The notes beneath the pieces are model-generated. The model saw only the letters and a list, made by a program, of their open reading frames with translations, had not been told where the DNA came from and did no database searches. From a virus, in the IMG/VR virus record IMGVR_UViG_3300033993_002274, positions 1-64,000 of that record: 64,000 nucleotides of DNA; one strand, 5' to 3'. The translations under genes and the position numbers were made by a program. Shown here piece by piece: positions 53,121 to 62,618 of the stretch (its first letter is position 1; each line of letters opens with the position of its first letter).

Positions 53121-55544
53121 TTAAGAAGAACAACCAAAACAATCAAAGTCTGAATTAGTTGGTTTTGGTGGAAGATTCATATATGAATAATCTACTTTTG
53201 GTTCAACCGGTGAAACTTTTGGTTTTTCCTTTTTTGTAACATCTAAAGCCAAGTGTTTTGCTCCTGTTGAAATGGCCTTTGTTCTTACATAATAACAAAG
53301 AGTCTTTAGACCTTTTTCCCATCCATAAAAATGTGAAGATGTTATTTTAGAAAGTGTTGGGTTAGACATGTAAATATTCATAGATTGTGATTGGTCAATA
53401 AACGGAGCTCTTTCGGCAGCCATGTCAATCAATTCTCTTTGTGAAATTTCCCAAATTGTTTTGTATTTTGGAATCAAATGTTCAATTCTTTTAACCTTTC
53501 TATTATAACCTTTTTCTTCAGTATCTAAGTAATTGTTGAAATTAATATTTTGAATTGAACCTTCATTCATAATAATTTCATTTTTTAAATCCTCGGACCA
53601 AATTCCAATTTTTTCAAAGTCGTTGATTAGGTATTTGTTTACAATCATAATTTCACCTCCAACAACACGTCTATTAAATAAAGCCGAATGTGCGGGTTCT
53701 GTCATTTCGAATGAACCTGTAATTTTGGCGGAAGATGCTACAGGCATTTGAGCGGTGAATAATGAATTACACACCCCATAAGTCATCACGTCTTCTTTCA
53801 AGGTTTTCCAATCCATAAACAAATCTTCTTCAGAGAGTCCCCACATATCAAATTGAAAAATCCCTTGTGACATAGGTGAACCTTTGAAAAACTCATATGG
53901 GGTTCTCAAACCTTTTTTACACAAGTCATTACTTTCAAGAATAGCCGCGTAATAGATTGTTTCAAAAATGTTTTTATTTAATTTTTTAGCCTCAGGTGAG
54001 GTAAATATGTAATCCATTAAATAAAATACATCAGCCAATCCTTGTGTTCCAATTGCAATTGCTCTTTGTTCTAAACCACCTCTATGACCTTTTTCAGTAG
54101 AATAGTTATTTTTATCAATAACATTATTTAATGCTCTAACAACTTTTCTAACTTCACTTATTAATAAAGAATAATCAAACTGTCCGTCTTTGATATAATT
54201 TTTTAACACTATTGAAGACAAAGTACAAATTGCTGTGGTCTTTTCATCTGTATATTGGTAAATCTCATTACATAGGTTAGACTGTTTAATTACTCCAATA
54301 TTTTGGTGGTTAGTTTTTTTGTTTGCACTATCTTTAGAACATAAATAAGGAACTCCCGTTTCTACTTGAGACTCAATAATTTTAGTCCAAATGTCTTGTG
54401 CTTTAACTTTTTTACCAAGACCCATACTAACTGCCGTGTTATACACTTCTTCGTATTCATCTCCAAAACATTCTTGTAATGCCTTTAGTCCTGCCTTTTT
54501 AATATCATTAGGACAGAATAAATACCAATCGGCGTTGTTCTTAACCGCATTCATAAAGTTGTCAGGAATCCAAAGTGCTGTAAATAAATCACGAGCTCTT
54601 AGTTCTTCGGCTCCTGTGTTCTTTTTAATATCTAATAAATCAAATATGTCTTTGTGCCAAGGTTCAAGATATATTGCCGCACTACCCGGTCTTCTACCTT
54701 GTTGATTAAAAAATCTTAAAGACTCATTAACGATTTTTAAATATTTTAACAATCCCCCTGCGTAACCACCTGAACTTGAAATTCTACTTTCTTTACTTCT
54801 TATGTTAGACATTGAAAGTCCAATCCCGGCAGCATCCGATGAATAAGTTGAAATATCATTCATTGTATTTAACAATCCTTCTCTTGAGTCTGAATCGTTG
54901 TAGTGTAAAACACAAGACGCAAGTTGTGGTGTTTTGGTGCCAGAGTTAATCATAATTGGTGTTGCTGGTGAAATAAGTTGAGTCGATAAAGAGTTATAAT
55001 ACTCTAACGCATCTTCTAATGTATTAGTAACCCATATCGCAACTCTCATATACATATGTTGTGGTCGTTCAACAACTTTACCATTTGGTCTTTTTAACAA
55101 ATACATTTCTTGTAATGACCTCCAAGCAAAATAATCAAAGTTATAATCGTTGTCATGTTTAATTGCAACGTCGACAGTATCTTCACCGTAATATTCAATT
55201 CGTTTAATTAATTCTTCATTAACAACTCCATCCTCGTAAAGTAATCTCATAGTCTTTGAAAAACTTTCATCAGTTTCTTTATGATATGAAGATATTGCAA
55301 CCGACGAAGCCATTCTTGAATAGTCGTGATGACTTCCTGTATAGGCTGCCGCAATCTCATAAATTAACTTATCAAGTTCTTTAGTTGTTACTTCCCCCTC
55401 AGTCGGAACCGATGTGATTACTTTAATAAAAATTTCATCTGAGTTTACGTTCAAACCTTTTGCTGAACGTTTTACTCTGTTATAAATTTTTTGTGGATTG
55501 AACGCCACGTTCTCTCCATTTCTTTTTGTTATTTTTAATGACAT
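53121..55544 (-). CDS. nrdA: ribonucleotide reductase class I, alpha subunit
   Basis: 807 residues. N-terminal ATP-cone (1-95, KITKRNGENVAFNPQKIYNR). Catalytic residues: Cys in LASCVLHYND, the NLCNEIYQY motif (Asn, Cys, Glu) and Cys in TAICTLSSI, plus the C-terminal redox pair in FDCFGCSS. Makes deoxyribonucleotides for phage DNA with NrdB, encoded 10 bases upstream. Length normal for NrdA (about 760-850). No intein or intron seen. Confidence 0.96.
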   Translation of the reverse strand: MSLKITKRNGENVAFNPQKIYNRVKRSAKGLNVNSDEIFIKVITSVPTEGEVTTKELDKLIYEIAAAYTGSHHDYSRMASSVAISSYHKETDESFSKTMRLLYEDGVVNEELIKRIEYYGEDTVDVAIKHDNDYNFDYFAWRSLQEMYLLKRPNGKVVERPQHMYMRVAIWVTNTLEDALEYYNSLSTQLISPATPIMINSGTKTPQLASCVLHYNDSDSREGLLNTMNDISTYSSDAAGIGLSMSNIRSKESRISSSGGYAGGLLKYLKIVNESLRFFNQQGRRPGSAAIYLEPWHKDIFDLLDIKKNTGAEELRARDLFTALWIPDNFMNAVKNNADWYLFCPNDIKKAGLKALQECFGDEYEEVYNTAVSMGLGKKVKAQDIWTKIIESQVETGVPYLCSKDSANKKTNHQNIGVIKQSNLCNEIYQYTDEKTTAICTLSSIVLKNYIKDGQFDYSLLISEVRKVVRALNNVIDKNNYSTEKGHRGGLEQRAIAIGTQGLADVFYLMDYIFTSPEAKKLNKNIFETIYYAAILESNDLCKKGLRTPYEFFKGSPMSQGIFQFDMWGLSEEDLFMDWKTLKEDVMTYGVCNSLFTAQMPVASSAKITGSFEMTEPAHSALFNRRVVGGEIMIVNKYLINDFEKIGIWSEDLKNEIIMNEGSIQNINFNNYLDTEEKGYNRKVKRIEHLIPKYKTIWEISQRELIDMAAERAPFIDQSQSMNIYMSNPTLSKITSSHFYGWEKGLKTLCYYVRTKAISTGAKHLALDVTKKEKPKVSPVEPKVDYSYMNLPPKPTNSDFDCFGCSS

Positions 55545-55554
55545 ATTAATAAAT

Positions 55555-56502
55555 TTAAAAATCTTCTGTGAATGTTATAGTTTCGTTTAACTTTGCTTTT
55601 TGGTATTCCATTGTTCTTGATTCAAAGAAATTACCTTTTGTTTCAACCGCAATTTGTTCCATGAATTTAAATGGTTGTTCAACATTAAATTCTTTACTAC
55701 AACCCATCTTAACCAATAAACCATCAACAACAAACTCTAAGTATTGTTTCATTAGATTAGAGTTCATACCGATTAAAGATACTGGAAGTGATTCAGTGAT
55801 AAATTCTTTTTCAATTTCTAATGCTGAAAGTAGAATTTCTTTGATTCTTTTTTCTGATGGTCTTTCTTCTAAGTGGTTATTTAATAAGTGAATTGCAAAA
55901 TCACAATGTAAATTTTCATCTTTAAAGATAAGTGAATTAGCATTACATAATCCTTGCATAATACCTCTTGATTTCATCCAAAAAATAGAACAAAAAGAAC
56001 CTGAAAAGAAAATACCTTCAACGGCAGCAAACGCAACTAACCTTTCGGCAAATGACGCCTTTTCAATCCATTCTAATGCCCATTTAGCTTTCTTTTGAAC
56101 AGCCGGTAATCTATCAATCGCATTGAAACATTCGTCCTTTTCTTTAGCGTTTGAGATATACGTATCAATCAATAATGAATACATTAATGAGTGAATGTTT
56201 TCCATAGCCAATTGAAACCCGTAGAAAAATTTAGCTTCAGGATATTGAACTTCACGATAAAAGTTTTCAGCCAAGTTTTCATTCACAATACCATCTGACG
56301 CCGCAAAAAATGACAGTACATTCTTAATGAAGAATTTTTCATTTTCTGTCAAATTTTCCCAATCTCTGATGTCATTTGTTAAATCGACTTCTTCTGCTGT
56401 CCAAAATGCAGCTTGGTGTTGTTTGTAAAATTCCCATATATCATTGTGTTCAATTGGGAAGATGACGAACCGACCAGGATTTTCTGTTAATATTTTTTCC
56501 AT
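55555..56502 (-). CDS. nrdB: ribonucleotide reductase class I, beta subunit
   Basis: 315 residues. Di-iron ligands are visible: Asp in AEEVDLTND, ExxH in [10 protein letters not shown] with the Tyr four residues after His as the likely radical site, Glu in [10 protein letters not shown], and ExxH in DENLHCDFA. The C-terminal end (TITFTEDF) fits the NrdA-binding tail. Supplies the radical to NrdA. Slightly short compared with E. coli (376). Confidence 0.95.
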   Translation of the reverse strand: MEKILTENPGRFVIFPIEHNDIWEFYKQHQAAFWTAEEVDLTNDIRDWENLTENEKFFIKNVLSFFAASDGIVNENLAENFYREVQYPEAKFFYGFQLAMENIHSLMYSLLIDTYISNAKEKDECFNAIDRLPAVQKKAKWALEWIEKASFAERLVAFAAVEGIFFSGSFCSIFWMKSRGIMQGLCNANSLIFKDENLHCDFAIHLLNNHLEERPSEKRIKEILLSALEIEKEFITESLPVSLIGMNSNLMKQYLEFVVDGLLVKMGCSKEFNVEQPFKFMEQIAVETKGNFFESRTMEYQKAKLNETITFTEDF

Positions 56503-56516
56503 AATTTTTAATTAAT

Positions 56517-57896
56517 TTAAGATTGTTGTTCTTTTTGCTTTTTCTTTTCTAAAAGCTCTTTGATTCTATTTTTGTTTCTTTCTTCTTTTTGTTCTTCCAA
56601 ACCTAAGAAAGTCATACTTTGTTCTGTGTCTATTTCTAACATTCCGTTGTCAAATTTACAGTTTTCAAAAACAACACCGTCTTTACCAATTCTTGATTTG
56701 GTAATGGCGATTGTTGCCAAATTCATTTCTTTCTGTTGTAGACTCTTGGCCACTGTAATGATTACGTGACCTACCTGAGCCTTTTTAATTGACCCACCCA
56801 TTTGGTCTGTTGTAACCACTTCTGACGAAATCGAATTACGATTTCCTTGTGTTGCGGTCCAACCTGCGATGTCCAACTCATGACACATAGCCTCAAACCC
56901 TCTCATTACTGAACCTTCACTTTTCCATTCATCACCCAACATTTTGTCAGGAACAACACAGTCAATGTAATCTAAAATAATCATATCGACTCTAGTTCCT
57001 TCAGCCATCATCTTTCTAACCTGATTTTTGATTTGATTCATAGTCACAGTATCGGAAGGTAGTTTTTTAATAATTAACTTATTTTTCATAGTTTCCTTAA
57101 TGTGTTTTACCTTCGCCATAACTTCATCTCTATATTCAGACATGTCATCAGGATGAATCCCGGTCCAAAGCGTAAAGTGTTTTCTTTGGATAATTTTTGG
57201 GTTGTCTTCAAAAAATATTTGAAGAACGTTGTATCCCAAGTTGAATGCGTGGTTTGCAATTTTTGTAGTGAAAGTTGACTTACCAACACCCGTTGGTGCC
57301 AAAATAACACCAATCTCTCCCTTAGCTAAACCACCTTTCAATAGGTTGTCAATACCCGCAACCCCAATTGGAATTGGGTGTCTGTAATCGTCGTTTAGAA
57401 CCTCTTCAAGGTTGAAGAAAACGTCGGTTGTTCCTTTATCGACCTCACCAACTTGTAATGCTCCTCTTACCATTTCTTCTAAGTGGTCATAACTTTCAAA
57501 ATCACCCTTATCGATAATTGATTGTGCTTTAGTCATAACCTTCTGTAATTCTTGTTGTTTACAGAATTTTAATGACTTTTCTTGAACAAATAATGAACCG
57601 TCATCAGACACATCTTTTACTTGTTGTAATGTATCCAAAACGCTCTTTTGAGCCATCGGAGAAGATATTTCTGACTTTGTAAGTTGTTCTAATGTATCAA
57701 ATGTTGGAGTATGTTCATACTTTGAATAGAACTCCTTAATCATTTGACAAATAATACGAAAATATTGGTTGTCAAAATAGTGTGGGTCAATAACTTCAAG
57801 AATGGAATTTGAGAAATCTTTATATAAAATAATATTGTTTAATAATTGAATTTGAAAAGTATTTCCTAAGTATCCGAAGTTTTTTTTGTCTGACAT
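56517..57896 (-). CDS. dnaB: DnaB-type replicative helicase (gp41-like)
   Basis: 459 residues. N-terminal helical domain (1-150), then the RecA-like motor with Walker A APTGVGKST (200-208), Walker B VDMIILDYIDCV, and an Arg/Gln sensor region TATQGNRNSI. Hexameric 5'-3' helicase at the replication fork, partner of the primase at 22712. The Lys/Glu-rich tail may bind other replication proteins. Tail end of the replication block. Confidence 0.93.
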   Translation of the reverse strand: MSDKKNFGYLGNTFQIQLLNNIILYKDFSNSILEVIDPHYFDNQYFRIICQMIKEFYSKYEHTPTFDTLEQLTKSEISSPMAQKSVLDTLQQVKDVSDDGSLFVQEKSLKFCKQQELQKVMTKAQSIIDKGDFESYDHLEEMVRGALQVGEVDKGTTDVFFNLEEVLNDDYRHPIPIGVAGIDNLLKGGLAKGEIGVILAPTGVGKSTFTTKIANHAFNLGYNVLQIFFEDNPKIIQRKHFTLWTGIHPDDMSEYRDEVMAKVKHIKETMKNKLIIKKLPSDTVTMNQIKNQVRKMMAEGTRVDMIILDYIDCVVPDKMLGDEWKSEGSVMRGFEAMCHELDIAGWTATQGNRNSISSEVVTTDQMGGSIKKAQVGHVIITVAKSLQQKEMNLATIAITKSRIGKDGVVFENCKFDNGMLEIDTEQSMTFLGLEEQKEERNKNRIKELLEKKKQKEQQS

Positions 57897-57934
57897 ATTC
57901 TGTATTTTTTTTTCTTTGTATATGATAAATATGA

Positions 57935-58387
57935 CTAAGCCAACGAATAATTAAGGTAATTATAAGATAAATTTTTATCTGAAAAAATGTCAGTTAAGTC
58001 TTTTAATATCGTTTTTATCGTTGGTCGTATATCCAGGGTATATCTAGCCTTTGGTGGGTATACTTTAGCGTCGATGATGGTATGACAAATTGTCTCATTT
58101 CCAATTCGAATAATCAAATTAAAAACTTCCGGACCATCAGTATTTGATGTGTCTAAGATAGATGGGTCTTCTTCAATTTGGAACCGATTTTCCAACATAT
58201 AGAAAACTGATTTGTTTCTTAGTTTTGTTTTTAACTCTTCTGACAATGATTTCATGTAGTTCAATAACTCAATACTATTTTTAGCCTTTTGGTTAATGTT
58301 TCTTACATTGAAAAAACGTTGTACAACGAAGTTGTCATTTAATGTAATTAGAAATTCAACTTTAGTAATGTCCTGATTTTCTTTCAT
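57935..58387 (-). CDS. hypothetical protein (150 aa)
   Basis: Mixed alpha/beta protein (VEFLITLNDNFVVQRFFNVR, then IIRIGNETICHTIIDAKVYP), no known domain. It sits between the helicase and the FEN-type nuclease (4-base gap), so a replication role is possible. Confidence 0.7.
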   Translation of the reverse strand: MKENQDITKVEFLITLNDNFVVQRFFNVRNINQKAKNSIELLNYMKSLSEELKTKLRNKSVFYMLENRFQIEEDPSILDTSNTDGPEVFNLIIRIGNETICHTIIDAKVYPPKARYTLDIRPTIKTILKDLTDIFSDKNLSYNYLNYSLA

Positions 58388-58391
58388 AATT

Positions 58392-59399
58392 TTAGTTTTT
58401 TGTTTTAAATTTTGTTTTTTCTTTTCTTGTTAACTTTAAAAATGGTTTTAAAAAATAAATCCAATTATCATCTGTTTTTGGTAGGTACTTAAATAACCCG
58501 TCTTCCATCATCATACGTATTAGGTTTTTGTATCCCCTACCGTCAGGGTCCAATGATTCTGAATAATATGCCCTAACCAAATCTTTACCTTCTTGATTTA
58601 TTAGTGGTTTATCTAAATCAATTAGTTTTTTATTAATCACATAATATTCATCACCAAATATACCTTCTTTTGTTTTACCAGACAAAAGATTTTGTAATGA
58701 TTTGTTGTCTTTATTTTCTTTAAGGAGTTCCTCCCCTTTCGATAAAATATCGGATAATTCCACTTCTTTTTCAAGTAGCTCAGGAAAAAACTTAATTAAA
58801 GTCTTTTCACCTAAATAAAAAATACCGTCGATATTATCAGATGAATCGCCTGTAAGGATTTTAATTGTTTTGACATTATAATGGGGAACTTCAAAATCAC
58901 TCATTTTGATAGTATCCCCCATCTTATAATATCTTTTTGTGGATGGTGAATAGATAGAAACCTTTTCAGATATAAGTTGTGTAAGGTCTCTATCACTTGA
59001 GAAAATTGTTTTATTCTCGTCTTCAGAAATTTGACAGTAATACGCAATTAAATCATCCGCTTCTGAATTTTCAACTTCAAGTTGTCTAACAAACATCTCT
59101 TCAAGATATTGTTTAACTCGTTGTTTTTGTTCTTCATAAGAATCTTGTTTAATCTCATTAGAATCGTTTCTACGGTTTAATTTATACTTGGGGTATATCA
59201 ACCTTCTCTGTGATGAGTTCGTGTCACTATCCCAAAATACTACAACTTTATTATAGTTGTTCTCCTCTAAAAACTTTCTTAAAGTATTCAAAAAGTGCCA
59301 AATGGCCCCAATATGTTTTCCTTTGTGGAAATAATCTTTCACTCCATGAAAACCAATTTTCATCAAATTGTTTCCATCAACCAATAAGGTTTTTGTCAC
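58392..59399 (-). CDS. rnh: FEN-family 5'-3' nuclease (T4 RNase H-like)
   Basis: 335 residues, GTG start. N-terminal Asp in LLVDGNNLMK, then VVVFWDSDTNSSQRR, the acidic cluster NSEADDLIAYYC, FSSDRDLTQL, and the helix-3-turn-helix GDSSDNIDGIFYLGEKTL. This is the motif set of flap/5' nucleases; T4 RNase H removes RNA primers from Okazaki fragments. Length as in T4 (305) or slightly longer. Located between helicase and UvsX. Confidence 0.9.
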   Translation of the reverse strand: MTKTLLVDGNNLMKIGFHGVKDYFHKGKHIGAIWHFLNTLRKFLEENNYNKVVVFWDSDTNSSQRRLIYPKYKLNRRNDSNEIKQDSYEEQKQRVKQYLEEMFVRQLEVENSEADDLIAYYCQISEDENKTIFSSDRDLTQLISEKVSIYSPSTKRYYKMGDTIKMSDFEVPHYNVKTIKILTGDSSDNIDGIFYLGEKTLIKFFPELLEKEVELSDILSKGEELLKENKDNKSLQNLLSGKTKEGIFGDEYYVINKKLIDLDKPLINQEGKDLVRAYYSESLDPDGRGYKNLIRMMMEDGLFKYLPKTDDNWIYFLKPFLKLTRKEKTKFKTKN

Positions 59400-59420
59400 T
59401 TTTTTTGTTTTTAATTGTTA

Positions 59421-60428
59421 CTACTCTACTTCTTCTTTTTCTGCTTTCAAATCAAAGTCACCATCAACTCCGATTATTTCCTTCCAATACTCGGCATATT
59501 CTTTTTTGTATTGTTCGATTGATGCCTTTTCTTCGGAAGCTTCTTTTCCTGGTAAGAACCCGTGTGGTGTTACGATAATCTTCCCATCTTCAAAACCAAG
59601 TCCGTTGATGTGATTTTTCATAACAGACACCTTAGTTCTTGATGCAAACTTCACAGTTCTCTTATCTTTAGTTGCTGTAATTTTTGTTGTACCAGCTCCT
59701 TTTTGATTTCCAAATAAGAATACTAATGAAGAGTTCAACCAAATCGCCTCACCACCTTTTGCCTTAATTTTAGGCTGTCCAAATGGATTGTCAGGTAATT
59801 CAACCCAAGGTTGATTAACAATTATTAGGGTGTTTTCGTATTTAGAGTCTGCTTTACGTGAACCTGAAATACGTTGGTTAATACCCATACCAATCTTGTC
59901 GGCCAAAACACTTGCATTGTGTTGTTTACCTCCTTTACCTTCGTAAGTCATTTTACAAGGAACAGAACCTACTGAGTCCCACATAATACACAATGAATAA
60001 TCTAAATCACCCTTTTCTTGTGCGTCTAATAAATCATTGATGTAATCTGTGATTTGTTCAATATAATCAAAGTTATTATTGAATATATAAAACCCGTCCC
60101 ACTCTAATTCTCCAGTTTCTGTATCAACAACTTCCTCACATTCAAACCCCATTAACTTAGCGTGGTCAAACGACCATTTTTGTTCGGTGATGATAAATAC
60201 AGGTAAAATACCTTTCTTCTGAGCATCAACCGCAGTTTTAACTAGTGCCGTTGTCTTACCTGTGTCTGAATGTCCTAAGAACATATTGATGTGTCCCATA
60301 GCAGGACCAGGTAGACCAACAGCATCCAAAAACGGAGCACCAAGGTCAAAGAATCTTTGTGGTTTATATTTTGCAGATGTGGAAAACTTTTTTTTCAAAG
60401 ACCCAAAGTCATTCTTCTTAATAGCCAT
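59421..60428 (-). CDS. uvsX: UvsX/RecA-like recombinase
   Basis: 335 residues. Walker A GHSDTGKT (52-59), Walker B LCIMWDSVGS, and the DNA-binding L1/L2-like regions between. GHINMFLGHSD is typical of UvsX. It catalyses strand exchange in recombination-dependent replication with gp32 and gp46/gp47. Length matches the core (T4 UvsX 391) with a shorter C-terminus. One-base overlap with the gene upstream. Confidence 0.93.
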   Translation of the reverse strand: MAIKKNDFGSLKKKFSTSAKYKPQRFFDLGAPFLDAVGLPGPAMGHINMFLGHSDTGKTTALVKTAVDAQKKGILPVFIITEQKWSFDHAKLMGFECEEVVDTETGELEWDGFYIFNNNFDYIEQITDYINDLLDAQEKGDLDYSLCIMWDSVGSVPCKMTYEGKGGKQHNASVLADKIGMGINQRISGSRKADSKYENTLIIVNQPWVELPDNPFGQPKIKAKGGEAIWLNSSLVFLFGNQKGAGTTKITATKDKRTVKFASRTKVSVMKNHINGLGFEDGKIIVTPHGFLPGKEASEEKASIEQYKKEYAEYWKEIIGVDGDFDLKAEKEEVE

Positions 60429-60649
60429 TACAGTTCGTAAATTTTAAAGTTTTTAATAGTTTCCAACTTGTCGTTTGCGTTAGTTAGTTGTTCAACCAAA
60501 TTATCCATTTCTTCGGTGTGTTGTGGGTGCTCACCAATTCCTACAGGGTTTGTAAAATATACATATAATCTTGCCTCAGCATCTGCAATTTCAGACTCGT
60601 ATTTTTTCACAAGAGCATCTTTTAATTTTTCTGCTAAAAATGTGTTCAT
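60428..60649 (-). CDS. hypothetical protein (73 aa)
   Basis: A helical protein with the motif YVYFTNPVGIGEHPQHTEEM (29-48), a short stretch I associate with small conserved proteins of T4-type phages. One-base overlap with uvsX. Function unknown. Confidence 0.75.
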   Translation of the reverse strand: MNTFLAEKLKDALVKKYESEIADAEARLYVYFTNPVGIGEHPQHTEEMDNLVEQLTNANDKLETIKNFKIYEL

Positions 60650-60674
60650 TTTTTAATTTTTTAAAGTTAATAAA

Positions 60675-60701
60675 AATCGGGCTTAGGTGTAAAGCCCGAT
60701 T
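60675..60701 (-). terminator. intrinsic terminator after the ssDNA-binding protein gene
   Basis: AATCGGGCTT, 7-base loop, AAGCCCGATT, 10-bp stem; followed on the minus strand by TTTTATT. Ends the high-level ssDNA-binding protein transcript. Confidence 0.85.
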
Positions 60702-60715
60702 ATGTTTTTTTTGAT

Positions 60716-61570
60716 TTAGAATGGTAAATCTTCTGATGGTTCTTCGTTTGCTTGTGGGTCAACAACAGGTGTTGTTTCTTGTTTTGAACCTCCAAGTGAA
60801 ATTTCAGCAGCTTCACCGTAAACATATTTTTTAAGTTCAGATGACCACATTGGTGTTTCACCAACTGCAACTGCCTCTAAATATTCTACAGGTTTTTTAG
60901 AATATACATCATTCCATGTTAATTCATCTTGAATCCATCCTTCCATGATTGCCTTATCCTCATGTAGTGGTTGTGGGTCATCATACATAATAGTTTGGAT
61001 TACTGTGTACTCTTTTCCTTGTGGTGTTTTTGCCTTTGTAAGTTCAATAATTAAATCACGACCTTTTTCGGCATTAGTTACATCACCTTTAGCTTTCCAA
61101 ATAGGTAGGATTTTATCTAAAACACCTTCTTGTTTGTAGTTGTGTTTGAATCTCCAAAACTTAACACCATCTTGTTCATTGTCTCGGTCAATAACTTTTA
61201 CAATGTAAAATAAACGTGAACGGTATTGTGATGCCAATTCTTTGTCTTCTTTTTTACCTGTCGAAATTAATTCGTTATAAACTTCAGTTAATGGTGAACG
61301 GTCGTTGTCGTTTTTCTCGGGGTCATACAACTTAACCCACTGTCCGTTTACTTGGATTTCATGGTACCAAACTTCAACAAATGGTGATGAACCATCTTTT
61401 GTAGGTAAGATACGGATTCTTCGTGATGCGGATTTTTCATTCTTTTGAAGAATTGCGGAAAAATATTTCTTCAATCTGTCTTCTTGAGAAATGTTTGTTT
61501 TTGTGCTGTTGCTCGATGTTGAATTTTTTTCGTACTGAGCAAGTACTGAATCTAATACTGAATTTGCCAT
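60716..61570 (-). CDS. single-stranded DNA-binding protein (gp32-like)
   Basis: 284 residues. Core region (about 45-210) has gp32-type segments (RRIRILPTKDGSSPFVEVWY, FWRFKHNYKQEG). No zinc-binding Cys/His cluster as in T4 gp32. The C-terminus is acidic and ends EEPSEDLPF, the peptide typical of bacterial SSB tails that recruit partner proteins. It has its own terminator, and an isolated transcription unit fits its high-copy role. Binds ssDNA during replication and recombination. Confidence 0.85.
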   Translation of the reverse strand: MANSVLDSVLAQYEKNSTSSNSTKTNISQEDRLKKYFSAILQKNEKSASRRIRILPTKDGSSPFVEVWYHEIQVNGQWVKLYDPEKNDNDRSPLTEVYNELISTGKKEDKELASQYRSRLFYIVKVIDRDNEQDGVKFWRFKHNYKQEGVLDKILPIWKAKGDVTNAEKGRDLIIELTKAKTPQGKEYTVIQTIMYDDPQPLHEDKAIMEGWIQDELTWNDVYSKKPVEYLEAVAVGETPMWSSELKKYVYGEAAEISLGGSKQETTPVVDPQANEEPSEDLPF

Positions 61571-61642
61571 AAATAAATTTTTAATTATTACTCTTTTATC
61601 TATGAAAAATATAAGTGAACTTTCGTTTTTGTCAAATAAAAA

Positions 61643-61662
61643 AGGGAAGATAATTCTTCCCT
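61643..61662 (-). terminator. intrinsic terminator after the PAPDAG-repeat gene
   Basis: AGGGAAGA, loop TAAT, TCTTCCCT, 8-bp stem, followed on the minus strand by TTTTTTATTT. Confidence 0.85.
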
Positions 61663-61686
61663 CAAAAATATAATTATGAAAAATAA

Positions 61687-62367
61687 TTAGTAAGTATTTT
61701 CATCATCATCTTGGTCAAAAATACCAAATGTTTTTTTAACTTCATTAGGTGAATAGTTTTCAACCTCATCTGAAGTTAAGATATATTCTTCTTTCCCTTG
61801 TTTTTCAAAGTCTTCTTTTTTGTCTTCAAAATAATCTGTCAATTTTTGATTATAAGGATAAGAATCAAGTGAACGTAACATCAATTTTTCTTCAGGTGAC
61901 TTAGGTCTACTTTTTTCTACTTTACTTTCGATTGAATCAATTTTTGACATTATTTGGTCCATCTGATTTAATTTTGTTTCTAAATCATTCAATTTAGAAA
62001 ACATACTATCCATGAACTCTTCTTGTTTTGTTTTAATTTCTTCTTGTGTTGTTACTAAATCTGTAATATCTATTTCTTCAGTTCCTTCTTCTTCATCTTT
62101 TTTTGTATCAACTTCTTCAACATCAGGGTCTGACTCAACATCTACAGGTTCGGGTATTGCGTCGGCGCCTCCTGCATCAGGTGTGGGTGCTCCTGCGTCA
62201 GGTGCTGGTGGTGTTGCTCCTGCATCAGGCGCGGGTGCTCCTGCGTCAGGTGCGGGTGGAGCTCCTGCTGCGTCAGGTGCTGGTGGTGCAACTTCTTGTT
62301 CATTAATATATCCTGTAATTTGGTTAAAACGTTTTAACTCTTCTAAAATTTGTCTTTCTATACTCAT
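61687..62367 (-). CDS. acidic coiled-coil protein with PAPDAG repeats
   Basis: 226 residues. The N-terminus MSIERQILEELKRFNQITGY ends with I-N-E, tag-like. A Pro/Ala/Asp-Gly repeat stretch follows (about 28-70), then a strongly acidic linker (75-100), a coiled coil (105-155) and an acidic C-terminus. The acidic, helical character and the tag resemble T4 prohead core (scaffold) proteins, but this is inferred. Encoded between the hub-like gene and the ssDNA-binding protein gene. Confidence 0.65.
   Translation of the reverse strand: MSIERQILEELKRFNQITGYINEQEVAPPAPDAAGAPPAPDAGAPAPDAGATPPAPDAGAPTPDAGGADAIPEPVDVESDPDVEEVDTKKDEEEGTEEIDITDLVTTQEEIKTKQEEFMDSMFSKLNDLETKLNQMDQIMSKIDSIESKVEKSRPKSPEEKLMLRSLDSYPYNQKLTDYFEDKKEDFEKQGKEEYILTSDEVENYSPNEVKKTFGIFDQDDDENTY
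62160..62289 (-). repeat. PAPDAG coding repeat
   Basis: Tandem units coding Pro-Ala-Pro-Asp-Ala-Gly (plus strand tcctgcgtcaggtgc). Units differ by a few bases and vary in length. A GC-rich spot in AT-rich DNA. Confidence 0.75.
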
Positions 62368-62369
62368 TT

Positions 62370-62594
62370 TTACCCATTTAATAATGTTTTAACCCCTTGT
62401 GGAGTTTCGACTTTTAATGTTCTATTTGTTTTCATAGTATTGTCAACTCTTTCAATTAGACCATCTTTCATTCTAATTGTATAACAATCACCAGTTTCCA
62501 AATCACAAACTTCTTGATACCCATTACCCTTATCTCTTTGTGTAATTTTTGTATCTTTTCTTAGATAATTATCTAATAACATTTTTATTTCCAT
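62370..62594 (-). CDS. hypothetical protein (74 aa)
   Basis: A small beta-rich protein (YQEVCDLETGDCYTIRMKDG, then TPQGVKTLLNG). Two bases from the next gene. TATTTAT lies 12 bases before the ATG. Possibly a virion accessory; not assignable. Confidence 0.65.
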   Translation of the reverse strand: MEIKMLLDNYLRKDTKITQRDKGNGYQEVCDLETGDCYTIRMKDGLIERVDNTMKTNRTLKVETPQGVKTLLNG

Positions 62595-62606
62595 AGTTTT
62601 TTTTAT

Positions 62607-62613
62607 ATAAATA
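62607..62613 (-). promoter_or_regulatory. TATTTAT promoter-like motif
   Basis: Coding strand ATAATATTTATATAAAAAAAAC, heptamer 12 bases before the ATG at 62594; extended form with TAAAA. Confidence 0.35.
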
Positions 62614-62618
62614 TTATG

